Assembly (NCBI RefSeq): GCF_014673215.1
Contig: NZ_JACWMS010000005.1
Span: forward strand, 124,001-188,000
DNA length: 64,000 nt
DNA from: Gordonia hankookensis
GTDB taxonomy: Bacteria; Actinomycetota; Actinomycetes; Mycobacteriales; Mycobacteriaceae
Reading direction: 5' to 3'
Below are positions 33,265 through 41,417 of this stretch, piece after piece. Position numbers and translations under genes: made by a program. The notes beneath the pieces were generated by a model. That model worked only from the letters and a program-made list of their open reading frames with translations. It ran no database searches and was not told the DNA's origin. Position 1 is the stretch's first letter. Each line of letters opens with the position of its first letter.

Positions 33265-33936
33265 TCAGCCGGCAGTCGTCACGCCGGCGAGGAACAGGTC
33301 GATACCGGCAAGGAATTGCTCGCGGTCGTCGTGCTCGGGGAGTTGGGTCGCCACCTGTTGAAGGAAGGGATGATTGGCGGGATCGCCCTGCATCCACCGC
33401 TCGGTGACCGTGGCGAGAAAGGCCGACCGATCGGTCTCGCGCGCGAGAAGCCTCGCGCCCGCCGAGTATTGCGCCGCGAGACCGAGGACATAGCTCACCA
33501 GAGCGGACGCCGAATTGAACTGTGCCCGTTCGGGAATGCCGAGAGTCTGCAACTGTTGGCCGATGCCCTCGAAGATCTGCATGATCGCGGACTGCCACGG
33601 CTCGCGGGAGAGTTGAGTCCCCACCCAGGGATGGGCATCGATTGCATCGAACACCCCGGAGGCGATACCGCGGATTGCCTCTCGGGGGTCCGTCTCCTCG
33701 GCGACGTCGGTGACCGCTCGGGCGATGACGTCGTCGGTCGCCGCGACGAGTAGTTCGTTCTTGTTCGCGACGTGGTGGTAGATCGCACCACTGCCGGTGG
33801 CCAGGCGAGCCGTGAGCGCGCGGAACGTCAACGCACTCTCGCCGTCGGCGTCGAGGATCTCGATCGCGGCCTCGACGATCCGCTCCTTCGACAGCGCGTC
33901 TGAGCGCCGTTCATTCCGCTGCGTCTTGGTGGCCAT
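33265..33936 (-). CDS. TetR-family regulator divergent from the TetX-like gene
   Basis: A 223-residue regulator starting MATKTQRNERRSDALSKERI. The helix-turn-helix is TFRALTARLATGSGAIYHHVANKNELLVAATD, close in style to drug-responsive TetR proteins. ATG 33945 is an alternative start. Two TTCCA/TGGAA-type inverted repeats lie in the gap to the divergent monooxygenase gene, so it probably represses that gene and itself. Release by a tetracycline-like or other aromatic compound is an inference. Confidence 0.92.
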   Translation of the reverse strand: MATKTQRNERRSDALSKERIVEAAIEILDADGESALTFRALTARLATGSGAIYHHVANKNELLVAATDDVIARAVTDVAEETDPREAIRGIASGVFDAIDAHPWVGTQLSREPWQSAIMQIFEGIGQQLQTLGIPERAQFNSASALVSYVLGLAAQYSAGARLLARETDRSAFLATVTERWMQGDPANHPFLQQVATQLPEHDDREQFLAGIDLFLAGVTTAG

Positions 33937-33954
33937 GGCGACCATCTTGACATA

Positions 33955-33973
33955 GTTGGAATGATGTTCCAAC
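33955..33973. promoter_or_regulatory. TetR operator 1 in the monooxygenase divergon
   Basis: Inverted repeat GTTGGAA-N5-TTCCAAC, perfect over 7+7 bases. It recurs as a shorter copy at 33983-33997, with centres 26 bp apart. Confidence 0.72.
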
Positions 33974-33982
33974 ATAGAGACA

Positions 33983-33997
33983 TGGAACGACGTTCCA
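33983..33997. promoter_or_regulatory. TetR operator 2 in the monooxygenase divergon
   Basis: Inverted repeat TGGAA-CGACG-TTCCA, the inner five bases of operator 1, located 25 bp before the monooxygenase ATG. Confidence 0.68.
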
Positions 33998-34022
33998 ACT
34001 TACTTGTGAAAGGAGCATTCCC

Positions 34023-35159
34023 ATGAAGACACCAGTCACGATCATCGGTGCGGGCCTCGGGGGCCTCACCCTCGCTCGCGTCCTGCACGTCCACGGCATC
34101 CCTGCAACGATCTACGAGGCCGATCCTTCGGCCGCGGCCCGAACACAGGGCGGCCAACTCGATATCCATGAGGACGATGGCCAGCGCGCGCTCAACGCGG
34201 CCGGTCTCACCGAGGAGTTCCGCAAGATCATCCACGTGGGCGGCGACGCGACCCGCATGCTCGATGAGAGGGGAGAGGTCCTGCTCGACGACCCCGCCGA
34301 CGACGGAACGGGGCGTCCCGAGGTACTCCGTGGAGACCTTCGTCAGATCCTGCTCGACTCGTTGCCCGCAGACACGGTCCGGTGGGGAAAGAAGCTCGCC
34401 GGCGTCTCCGCGGTGGGCGATGGGAGCCACGAGCTGACCTTCGCCGACGGATCGACGGTTCACGCGGAACTCCTCGTCGGCGCCGACGGGGCCTGGTCGA
34501 AGGTCCGGCCGTTGCTGTCCGGTGCGACGCCCGAATACGTGGGCACGACCTTCATCGAGACATACCTGTATGACGCCGACGAGCGCCATGCGGCAACGGC
34601 CGACGCCGTCGGGGAGGGCGCGATGTATGCGCTCACGCCTGGGACGGGTATCACGGCGCATCGTGAGGTGGGGAGTGTCCTGCACACGTATGTCCAGCTG
34701 AAGCGACCAGCCGAGTGGATTGCCGACATCGACTTCACCGACTCGGGTGCGGCTGCTCGCATCGCGGCCGAATTCGACGGATGGGCACCGGAACTCACCG
34801 CTCTGATCACCGACGGCGAGACGGCGCCGGTGCCACGCATGATCTACGCGCTCCCGAACGACCATCGATGGGATCGCGTGCCCGGGGTGACCTTGCTCGG
34901 GGATGCCGCACACCTGATGCCGCCGTCCGGCGACGGCGCGAACCTGGCGATGTTCGATGGTGCTGAGCTCGGCAATGCGATCGCCGCGCACCCCGACGAC
35001 ATCGACTCGGCGCTCACGGCGTACGAGACCGCGATGTTCCACCGAAGCGCGGCCACCGCCGTGGACGCATGGGAGATCCTGGACCTGTGCCTCGGCGGCA
35101 ACGCGCCCCACGGGCTCGTCGACTTCCTGTCAGGAACCGTCGAGCAGGCGCGGAACTGA
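34023..35159 (+). CDS. TetX-like FAD-dependent monooxygenase
   Basis: A 378-residue flavoprotein hydroxylase. The FAD dinucleotide motif is IIGAGLGGLTLARVL. The run GGQLDIHEDDGQRALNAAGL parallels TetX GGTLDLHKGSGQ, GDLRQILLDSL parallels NDLRAILLNSL, and GDAAHLMPPSGDGANLA parallels GDAAHLMPPFAGQG. TetX hydroxylates and inactivates tetracyclines. AAAGGAG precedes the ATG by eight bases. A divergent TetR with two operators controls it by inference. Substrate might be a tetracycline or another aromatic natural product; resistance is not proven by sequence. Confidence 0.85.
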   Translation: MKTPVTIIGAGLGGLTLARVLHVHGIPATIYEADPSAAARTQGGQLDIHEDDGQRALNAAGLTEEFRKIIHVGGDATRMLDERGEVLLDDPADDGTGRPEVLRGDLRQILLDSLPADTVRWGKKLAGVSAVGDGSHELTFADGSTVHAELLVGADGAWSKVRPLLSGATPEYVGTTFIETYLYDADERHAATADAVGEGAMYALTPGTGITAHREVGSVLHTYVQLKRPAEWIADIDFTDSGAAARIAAEFDGWAPELTALITDGETAPVPRMIYALPNDHRWDRVPGVTLLGDAAHLMPPSGDGANLAMFDGAELGNAIAAHPDDIDSALTAYETAMFHRSAATAVDAWEILDLCLGGNAPHGLVDFLSGTVEQARN

Positions 35160-35221
35160 TCCGCTGTGGCGCACATTTTCGGGTCGCACCAGACGCGCCG
35201 GGGGCGCCGGTCTGGGACGAT

Positions 35222-35743
35222 ATGCATGTGATCCTCCCCAAGGAGCGCGATCCTCGTTTCATCACCATCCGGCGCGGGGGAACGCTCACCGACGCCGATC
35301 ATCGACTCCTGGCGATGTGGGCAGCGGCATGTGCCGAGCACGTCCTCGGCATCTTCGAGAAGGCGCGGCCCGACGATCCGCGTCCACGCCAGGCCATCGA
35401 ACACGCCCGCGCATGGGTCCGTGGCGAGGTCAAGATGATGGATGCTCGCGCAGCGGGCGGACACGCGATGGGGGCGGCGAGGGAGCTGCGCGGAGCACCT
35501 CGTCACGCGGCGTATGCCGCCGGACAGGCCGGGGCGGTGGCCCACGTTGCCGCCCACGACCTGGGTGCGGCCGCCTACGCGATCAAGGCAGCGCGTGCGG
35601 CAGCGCCGGAAGGTCGAGGTGAGGCCGCCGGATTGCTCGAGTGTCGTTGGCAGCGTGAGCAACTCCCGGACGCGATTCGTGATCTGGTGCTCGACGACCA
35701 GCGATTGCGGAACGACATCTGCTGGTCGGTGTTCGAGATCTGA
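35222..35743 (+). CDS. Putative immunity protein, Imm5-like family
   Basis: A 173-residue protein beginning MHVILPKERDPRFITIRRGGTL. It has the Ala-rich helical pattern of the Imm5-like putative immunity family: LLAMWAAACAEHVL, DPRPRQAIEHARAWVRGE and AHVAAHDLGAAAYAIKAAR. The family was defined by association with polymorphic toxins. No toxin gene, T6SS or secretion module is nearby, so here it may be an orphan immunity or repurposed protein. It lies between two antibiotic-type monooxygenases. Confidence 0.75.
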   Translation: MHVILPKERDPRFITIRRGGTLTDADHRLLAMWAAACAEHVLGIFEKARPDDPRPRQAIEHARAWVRGEVKMMDARAAGGHAMGAARELRGAPRHAAYAAGQAGAVAHVAAHDLGAAAYAIKAARAAAPEGRGEAAGLLECRWQREQLPDAIRDLVLDDQRLRNDICWSVFEI

Positions 35744-35751
35744 GTCGATGC

Positions 35752-35780
35752 GTCCGAAACTGCTTGCAGTTGGGGCGGAC
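35752..35780. terminator. Possible hairpin after the Imm5-like gene
   Basis: GTCCG (35752-35756) pairs with CGGAC (35776-35780), and inside it AACTGC-TT-GCAGTT forms a second stem. It starts nine bases after the stop codon. The stems are short and offset by unpaired bases, so the call is tentative. Confidence 0.35.
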
Positions 35781-35877
35781 CTGGAACCGAGTTCACGGCC
35801 GGCGACGCTGCAACCACGAAAGTATCAACGCACGCGCAGACTGCTTGTTTCGCCACTCTCACCATATCGCGTGGTCC

Positions 35878-35896
35878 GGGGCTTGCGGCAAGACCC
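35878..35896. promoter_or_regulatory. Rifamycin-associated element (RAE) upstream of rox
   Basis: The 19-bp element reads GGGGCTTGC followed by GGCAAGACCC, with the palindromic core CTTGC-G-GCAAG. It matches, as far as I recall it, the RAE found upstream of rifamycin-inactivation genes in actinobacteria. It is 62 bp before the start of the rox-type gene. Confidence 0.85.
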
Positions 35897-35958
35897 CGGT
35901 GATGGTGCAGACTCGTCTGCTGCGAGCAAACACACGTCGTGCGCGGCGAAGGGATCTG

Positions 35959-37393
35959 TATGAGTGACGTCATCATCGTCGGCGCCGGGCCGACCGGCTT
36001 GATGCTGGCCGGCGAGCTCCGGCTGCAGGGCATCGAGGTCGTCGTCCTCGACAAGGACGACGAGCCCACGGCGATGGTCCGTGCGCTCGGCATCCACGTA
36101 CGCACGATCGAGATCATGGAGCAGCGCGGCCTGTTGGACAGATTTCTCGCGCGCGGACGAAAGTATCCGCTCGGTGGCTTCTTCGCGGGTATCGCCAAGC
36201 CGGCGCCAACGCATCTGGACACCGCCCATGGCTACGTGCTGGGCATACCCCAGCCCGAGATCGACAGGATCCTCGCCGAGCATGCCACCGAAGTCGGTGC
36301 GGAGATCCGTCGTGGGAAGAGTGTCGTCGACGTCCATCAGGACGAGGATGGGGTCACCGTCGAATTATCTGATGGCACAACACTTCGTGCGCGCTATGTG
36401 ATCGGTTGCGACGGTGGGCGCAGCACCGTCCGCAAGCTGATCGGCGTAGCGTTCCCCGGCGAGCCGTCGAGGGCGGACACGTTGATCGGCGAAGTGGACG
36501 TCGCCATGCCGGACGAGGAGCTGACCGCCAGGGTCGCCGAAGTCCGTGAAACGCAGAAGCGCTTCGGGATCGGCCCCTCTCCGTCGGGGAACGGCCGTTA
36601 TCGCCTCGTGGTGCCGGCAGCCGAGGTCGTCGAGGATCGCGCGGTCCCGCCGACCCTCGACGACATCAAGCGACAGCTGCGGGCGATCGCCGGCACCGAC
36701 TTCGGCGTCCACTCGCCGCAGTGGCTGTCACGTTTTGGTGATGCCACCAGGTTGGCCGAGCACTACCGCCGCGGCCGGGTGTTCCTCGCCGGCGACGCCG
36801 CACACATTCACCCCCCGATGGGAGGGCAGGGCCTCAATCTCGGGGTCCAGGACGCGTTCAACCTCGGGTGGAAGCTCGCCGCCGCCATCAATGGGTGGGC
36901 ACCGCACGATCTGCTCGACAGCTACGAAGCCGAACGGCGGCCGGTGGCCGCCGACGTACTCGACAACACGCGTGCACAGGCGGTCTTGGTCTCCACCGAG
37001 GCCGGACCACAAGCGGTGCGGCGGTTGATCTCTGAGCTCATGGATTTCGATGAGGTCTCGCGGTACCTGACCGAGAAGATCACGGCGATCTCGGTCCGGT
37101 ATGACTTCGGTCCCGGTGACGATCTGCTGGGCAGGCGTGTGCGCAACATCGGCGTGAGCCGCGGGGGCCTCTACGATCTGATGCATGCCGGCCGTGGGCT
37201 GTTGCTCGATCAGACGGCCCGGCTATCGGTCGAAGGGTGGGATGATCGAGTCGACCACGTTGTCGACACCAGCACCGAGCTCGACGTCCCGGCCGTGCTG
37301 CTCCGTCCGGACGGGCATGTGGCGTGGGTAGGGGACACGCAGTCGGAGTTGAACACGGGCCTGGCCAGGTGGTTCGGCAGCGGCCCTGAGTAG
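35959..37393 (+). CDS. rox: Rifampicin monooxygenase (Rox/RifMO type)
   Basis: A 477-residue class A flavin monooxygenase. FAD motifs are VIIVGAGPTGLMLAGELR, GCDGGRSTVRKLIG and GDAAHIHPPMGGQGLNLG. The body resembles Nocardia farcinica Rox throughout, for example LDRFLARG, FGVHSPQWLSRFGDATRLA and LLRPDGHVAWVGD near the end. Rox oxidises rifampicin at the naphthoquinone and linearises the ansa bridge. GAAGGGA lies five bases before the ATG. The upstream RAE strongly supports rifamycin-responsive expression. Confidence 0.93.
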
Positions 37394-37429
37394 CTCGGTT
37401 CGCCCTGAGTAACTCGCCCGCGCGGGTGG

Positions 37430-37894
37430 TCAGTCCACCATCATCGTCATGAACGTGCTGTTCGGATCGTCGGCGGGATATGCACCGAAGGCGCCGCATT
37501 CGACGAATCCTGCTCGGAGGTACAGCGTTCGAGCGGGCGCGAAATGAGCCATGCTGCCGGTCTCCAGGGACACGCGATGCACTCCGCGGCCTTTGGCGTC
37601 GGCCAACGCATGGTCGAGGAGAGCTCGTCCTATCCCGCTGCCGCGTCGATGGGGGGCGGTCCTCATGCTCTTCAATTCCTCGTGACCTTCCGTCACCGGC
37701 CCGAGCCCGACCGTGCCCACGAGCTCGTCGTCGAGATGCGCGACCCATAACCTGAATCCCGGAGACACTCTCATCTCGTCGATGGTCAGCGCATGTTGAC
37801 TGCCGCTCGGCGCGGTGGGCGCGATGTCATCGAGATGTGCCCGCAAGAACGCCTGGAGGGCGGGGTCGTCGTAGTTCGCCCGTGCGATCAGCAT
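37430..37894 (-). CDS. GNAT-family N-acetyltransferase
   Basis: A 154-residue protein. The acetyl-CoA pyrophosphate loop is APHRRGSGIGRALLDHAL, and the C-terminal strand region is ARTLYLRAGFVECGAFG. DELVGTVGLGPV precedes it. Convergent with the rox-type gene. The substrate is unknown. Given the resistance-rich surroundings a drug acetyltransferase is possible, but GNAT proteins are diverse and there is no specific support. Confidence 0.9.
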   Translation of the reverse strand: MLIARANYDDPALQAFLRAHLDDIAPTAPSGSQHALTIDEMRVSPGFRLWVAHLDDELVGTVGLGPVTEGHEELKSMRTAPHRRGSGIGRALLDHALADAKGRGVHRVSLETGSMAHFAPARTLYLRAGFVECGAFGAYPADDPNSTFMTMMVD

Positions 37895-37935
37895 TGTCGC
37901 GGAGTCACCCCATTCTCATACGCGTCTGCGAACGG

Positions 37936-38292
37936 CTACCCGGCGATCGTGTGCATTCCGACGTTGATCACGTTTCCGCTGCTGTCACGATAGAAGAATC
38001 TCGTGACACCCCACGGCTCGTCCGTGCGGGGGTGCACCACCTCGAGGCCTTGTTCCTGCACCTTCCGGAGAGCGTCATCGACGTCATCGACAAAGACCGA
38101 GACTGCTGGGTTTGCCGGACCGGTCGCGTCGCGGGTCATGAGGCTGAGCTGGTGCCCGTCCTCATCTCCGAGAGTCACAATCCAGCCGTGGTCCATCAAC
38201 ACCGTGAGCCCGAGCGCGGCTTGGTGTTCGGCTACGGCCTCGCGGAGGTCCGACACGACGAGGTTGGGTACGACTCGGTTGACTGCGGCCAT
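37936..38292 (-). CDS. VOC-family protein (glyoxalase/bleomycin-resistance type)
   Basis: A 118-residue single VOC domain: NLVVSDLREAVAEHQAALGL, HQLSLMTRD, VSVFVDDVDDALRKVQEQG and the final FFYRDSSGNVINVG. The start at 38292 is chosen because GAAAGG lies six bases upstream. It shares the leftward strand with the GNAT gene (41-bp gap) and may be cotranscribed. Function undetermined; small VOC proteins in such settings may bind or modify a toxic compound. Confidence 0.87.
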   Translation of the reverse strand: MAAVNRVVPNLVVSDLREAVAEHQAALGLTVLMDHGWIVTLGDEDGHQLSLMTRDATGPANPAVSVFVDDVDDALRKVQEQGLEVVHPRTDEPWGVTRFFYRDSSGNVINVGMHTIAG

Positions 38293-38416
38293 GTTCGGCC
38301 TTTCGTCGGAGGTGTGTTGTCGGACTGTCACAGTGGTGGGCAGACGTTATCAAGTCGGCGGGTACCCGGGCGGCCATGTGCACAACTCTGGTCGGGCACT
38401 GTGCGGCGGAAGCAGG

Positions 38417-38992
38417 TCACTCCGTCGATCCGGCATTCTTGCGCCGGCCTGCATTGAAGCGCGCCTTCTTCTGACGATTCCCGCACGTGTTCATGTCACA
38501 CCATCTGCGGGTGCGACTCTGACTGGTGTCGAAGAAAGCCGCTCGGCAGGTCGGTGACGCGCACAACGCCAGCCTGCCGGTCCGTTCGCCCGCGATGATG
38601 CTGATCGCGTCGTCGGCGATCACGCTGAGGGCATCGTCGACGCAGGACGCGGAGCTCAGCCGCCATTGACGGTTGCCCTCGGGTGTCAGGATGGCCGCGG
38701 CCCGACCTCGCATGCTGCAGGCGTTGATGATTCGGACGGCAGACGCCGGGGGAGAGGCTCCCATTGCGGTCGCTGTCGCGGCGGCGTGAATGGATTCCCT
38801 GAGTTCCCGGGCGTGTTCGATCTGGGCCGTGGTGCAGGACTCGACGGCGAGGCCGTGTACTGCCAGCCAGTCGACGAGTCGTTGGGGCGTCGGAATGCGC
38901 TCGACGGCGTCGCCCTGTCGCTCGGTCAGTGTTGCCGTGAAGCTGGTCGCCAACTCGGTACCGAGGCGAAAGTCTGGAAACTCGGCTCGCAT
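38417..38992 (-). CDS. CGNR zinc-finger transcription factor (ABATE domain)
   Basis: A 191-residue protein. The C-terminal zinc finger is LCASPTCRAAFFDTS followed by RRWCDMNTCGNRQKKAR, containing the name-giving CGNR. The N-terminal two-thirds is the ABATE ligand-binding domain (GDAVERIPTPQRLVDWLAVHGL). It diverges from the epoxide hydrolase. Two GGAACC(G/A)-N7 inverted repeats lie between them, one touching its own start, indicating autoregulation and control of the hydrolase. CGNR proteins are actinobacterial stress or metabolite sensors. Confidence 0.9.
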   Translation of the reverse strand: MRAEFPDFRLGTELATSFTATLTERQGDAVERIPTPQRLVDWLAVHGLAVESCTTAQIEHARELRESIHAAATATAMGASPPASAVRIINACSMRGRAAAILTPEGNRQWRLSSASCVDDALSVIADDAISIIAGERTGRLALCASPTCRAAFFDTSQSRTRRWCDMNTCGNRQKKARFNAGRRKNAGSTE

Positions 38993-39013
38993 GGAACCAC
39001 CTTAGCTGGTTGC
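38993..39013. promoter_or_regulatory. CGNR operator copy 1
   Basis: GGAACCA-CCTTAGC-TGGTTGC, an inverted repeat with one arm mismatch. It begins one base upstream of the CGNR start codon. The spacer shares CTTAGC with copy 2. Confidence 0.65.
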
Positions 39014-39037
39014 GAGGAGGCGCGATGACGGTATGCT

Positions 39038-39058
39038 GGAACCGTCTTAGCCGGTTCC
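39038..39058. promoter_or_regulatory. CGNR operator copy 2
   Basis: GGAACCG-TCTTAGC-CGGTTCC, a perfect 7+7+7 inverted repeat. It is 45 bp centre to centre from copy 1 and 44 bp before the epoxide hydrolase ATG. A lone half-site CGGTTCC follows at 39071-39077. Confidence 0.72.
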
Positions 39059-39102
39059 GATTCATCTGACCGGTTCCGCGATGATTCGGAGGTATCGATC
39101 TC

Positions 39103-40275
39103 ATGGCCCGTCCGAGCACAGACGTGCAGGCATATGAAGCCCGCGCAAGTGACGCTGACCTCGACGATCTGCGCGCGCGACTGGGCGCGGCCCGGTTGCC
39201 GGAGGCCGAGACGGTCTATCGCGCCGCGCCCGACCCACGTCGATGGGAACAAGGCGTTCCGCTCGCCGACCTCATCGAGATCGTTGACTACTGGCGCACC
39301 GAGTACGACTGGCGCTCCTTCGAGGAGCGGCTCAACCAGATCGGGCAGTACCGCACCACAATCGATGGCCTGGGAATCCACTTCCTGCACCGGCGATCTG
39401 CGCGAGCAGACGCAACTCCGCTGATCCTGACGCACGGTTGGCCGGGCAGCATTGCCGAGTTCATCGACGTGGTAGAGGAACTGGCGGATCCGGACGACGG
39501 GGACGCGCCTGCGTTCCATGTCGTGGTCCCCTCGCTACCCGGATTTGGTTACAGCGACAAACCGACCACAACCGGTTGGGGGACCGAAAAGATCGCGGCC
39601 GCGTGGGTAGAACTGATGGGCCGGCTCGGCTACCGCAGGTTCGCGGCCCACGGCGGCGATTGGGGAGGCAATATCACCACGGTCCTCGGTGGCCGGTTCC
39701 CAACGCATGTCATCGGTATCCACACACTGTTCGCCGAGGCGCCGCCCGGGTTGACGACGGAAGGGCTGACGGCGGCCGAGCGCGAGTGGACCGAGGACAC
39801 CCGTGATTTCTGGCGCCACCACGCGGCGTATGCGAAACAGCAGGCGACCCGACCGCAGACCATCGGCTACTCGCTCGTTGATTCGCCGGTCGGGCTCCTG
39901 GCCTGGCTCCTCGACAAGTTCGCTGAATGGTCCGACACGAAAGACAGTCCGTTCGAGACGATTTCCAGAGATCGCGTCCTCGACGACGTCACGCTGTACT
40001 GGCTGACCCGGAGCGGGGCATCTGCGGCACGCATCTACTACGAGAGCCACAACTCGGTCGACCCCGATCTCCGGGTCGATGTTCCGTCGGCGATCACGAT
40101 GTATCCCCGTGACATCGAGAAGTGCCCGCGGCCGTGGGCCGCCGAGAGGTATCGAAACATCGTCCGATGGAACTCGCCTGAGAACGGGGGACACTTTCCG
40201 TCGCTGGAGGTCCCCGAGTATTTTGTCGAGGATCTGCGAGAAGGCCTCGCGGTGGTACTGGCCGCTGGACGATGA
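39103..40275 (+). CDS. Epoxide hydrolase (EHN-domain, alpha/beta-hydrolase)
   Basis: A 390-residue protein of the microsomal-type epoxide hydrolase family. The EHN domain spans about residues 10-110 (DLDDLRARLGAARLPE, YDWRSFEERLNQIGQY). The hydrolase core has the oxyanion motif THGWPGS, the nucleophile Asp in GGDWGGN and the catalytic His in ENGGHFPSLEVPE. The family opens epoxides to diols in detoxification or natural-product pathways. It is controlled by the divergent CGNR protein by inference. Confidence 0.93.
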   Translation: MARPSTDVQAYEARASDADLDDLRARLGAARLPEAETVYRAAPDPRRWEQGVPLADLIEIVDYWRTEYDWRSFEERLNQIGQYRTTIDGLGIHFLHRRSARADATPLILTHGWPGSIAEFIDVVEELADPDDGDAPAFHVVVPSLPGFGYSDKPTTTGWGTEKIAAAWVELMGRLGYRRFAAHGGDWGGNITTVLGGRFPTHVIGIHTLFAEAPPGLTTEGLTAAEREWTEDTRDFWRHHAAYAKQQATRPQTIGYSLVDSPVGLLAWLLDKFAEWSDTKDSPFETISRDRVLDDVTLYWLTRSGASAARIYYESHNSVDPDLRVDVPSAITMYPRDIEKCPRPWAAERYRNIVRWNSPENGGHFPSLEVPEYFVEDLREGLAVVLAAGR

Positions 40276-40479
40276 ACGCGATGACGGTACCGGGTGCAGG
40301 ATGGGCCGAGGGCCGAGGACGGCAGAGGAACGGCGTAGGCGTTGCCACTCCCCAACATCTCGATCAGCCAGACCCGCGGCGGCCTCGCGTCGGAACTGGC
40401 AGTCTTTGTGGTGAAGCGGAGTCGCGACCCCAACTCAATGCAGCTGAGCAGGACCTCGCCGGACAGAAAGGCAGTCGAT

Positions 40480-40944
40480 ATGGCATACGCCGTGGATTTC
40501 AAGGACGTCTCAGTCGTCGGACTCGAGTCATCGCCGGTGCCCGAGGCATTGGCGGGGCTGCGGGCCAATGAGGCGCGATACTTCAAGAACAAGTACGACC
40601 ATGTCTTCACCGTCGAGCCGGCGGACGAGGCGACGTCCACCGTCGACTGGGTACATCGGATCCTCAAGGAGGAGCGAGGCCTCGTCATCGGATCTCGCCC
40701 TCTGGAGGCAACCGAGTTCGAGGTCGACGGCATCCGGATGGCCTACGTCTTCTACGAGAGCGGTCTCTCGATCAACGTGATGTATGCGCTCGACGACGGC
40801 GGGAAGCGGGCGGTCGGCTTCAAACTCTCCGACGGCATGGAGATCCCCGAGGAACTCGCCTCGACGTTCAAGTTCGCGCGGCAGAAGTCGAAGCTCGCAG
40901 GCACCATCCGCGGGTCCTACTTCGTCATCAAGAACACGTACTGA
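40480..40944 (+). CDS. Hypothetical protein
   Basis: A 154-residue protein beginning MAYAVDFKDVSVVGLESSPVP, with GAAAGG nine bases upstream of the ATG at 40480. The upstream continuation to 40342 lacks protein-like features. It is rich in charged residues with no membrane segment. I do not recognise the family. Landmarks are ANEARYFKNKYDHVF, VIGSRPLEATEFEVDG and FKFARQKSKLAGTIRGSYFV. It follows the epoxide hydrolase after about 200 bp on the same strand. Confidence 0.65.
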   Translation: MAYAVDFKDVSVVGLESSPVPEALAGLRANEARYFKNKYDHVFTVEPADEATSTVDWVHRILKEERGLVIGSRPLEATEFEVDGIRMAYVFYESGLSINVMYALDDGGKRAVGFKLSDGMEIPEELASTFKFARQKSKLAGTIRGSYFVIKNTY

Positions 40945-41011
40945 GATCTTCAGTGCTGTCGCGTTCTCTCGTGACGGCCCACTGGATTTCGTCACCGCCG
41001 AGGTGGACTGT

Positions 41012-41027
41012 TCATTTGCACAAATGA
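41012..41027. promoter_or_regulatory. Palindrome upstream of the arsR-acr3-arsC operon
   Basis: Perfect inverted repeat TCATTTG-CA-CAAATGA, AT-rich against a GC-rich background. It is 25 bp before the first arsR start. A second palindrome, TCAATATTGA, follows at 41039-41048. Confidence 0.6.
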
Positions 41028-41038
41028 TTCGATGTACG

Positions 41039-41048
41039 TCAATATTGA
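41039..41048. promoter_or_regulatory. Probable ArsR-binding palindrome
   Basis: TCAATATTGA is a perfect 10-bp palindrome ending three bases before the arsR ATG. It resembles the ATCAA/TTGAT half-sites of ArsR/SmtB operators, so it is the likelier of the two sites for arsenite-responsive control. Confidence 0.6.
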
Positions 41049-41051
41049 TGA

Positions 41052-41417
41052 ATGTCGAAGCACAACCTGTTGGCCTCGGACCCGCGCCCGGGTCTGAGCG
41101 CCGCAGAGGCGAAGGGACTCGCGCCGGCGTTGAAGGCACTCGCTGATCCGGTGCGACTGCGGTTGTTGTCGGAGGTGGCGGCGCATCCAGGTGGCGAGGC
41201 GTGCGTATGTGACATCTCGGGGCCATTCGATGTGTCGCAGCCGACGATCTCGCATCATCTGAAGGTGCTGCGTCAGGCGGGTTTGGTGACCAGTGAACGC
41301 CGGGCGACGTGGGTGTATTACCGGGTGAACACGGATGCTCTGGCCGAGTTGGCCGATCTGCTCGGTGGACTCGCGTCGGTGGTGGGGGTGTCGCGGTCGT
41401 GTGAGGTGCCCGAATGA
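41052..41417 (+). CDS. arsR: ArsR-family arsenic-responsive repressor
   Basis: A 121-residue winged-helix repressor. The DNA-binding region is DVSQPTISHHLKVLRQAGLV. The arsenite-sensing cysteines are probably those in EACVCDIS (C-x-C in the recognition region). It overlaps acr3 by four bases (ATGA), making arsR-acr3-arsC a coupled operon. AT-rich palindromes sit just upstream. Confidence 0.93.
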   Translation: MSKHNLLASDPRPGLSAAEAKGLAPALKALADPVRLRLLSEVAAHPGGEACVCDISGPFDVSQPTISHHLKVLRQAGLVTSERRATWVYYRVNTDALAELADLLGGLASVVGVSRSCEVPE

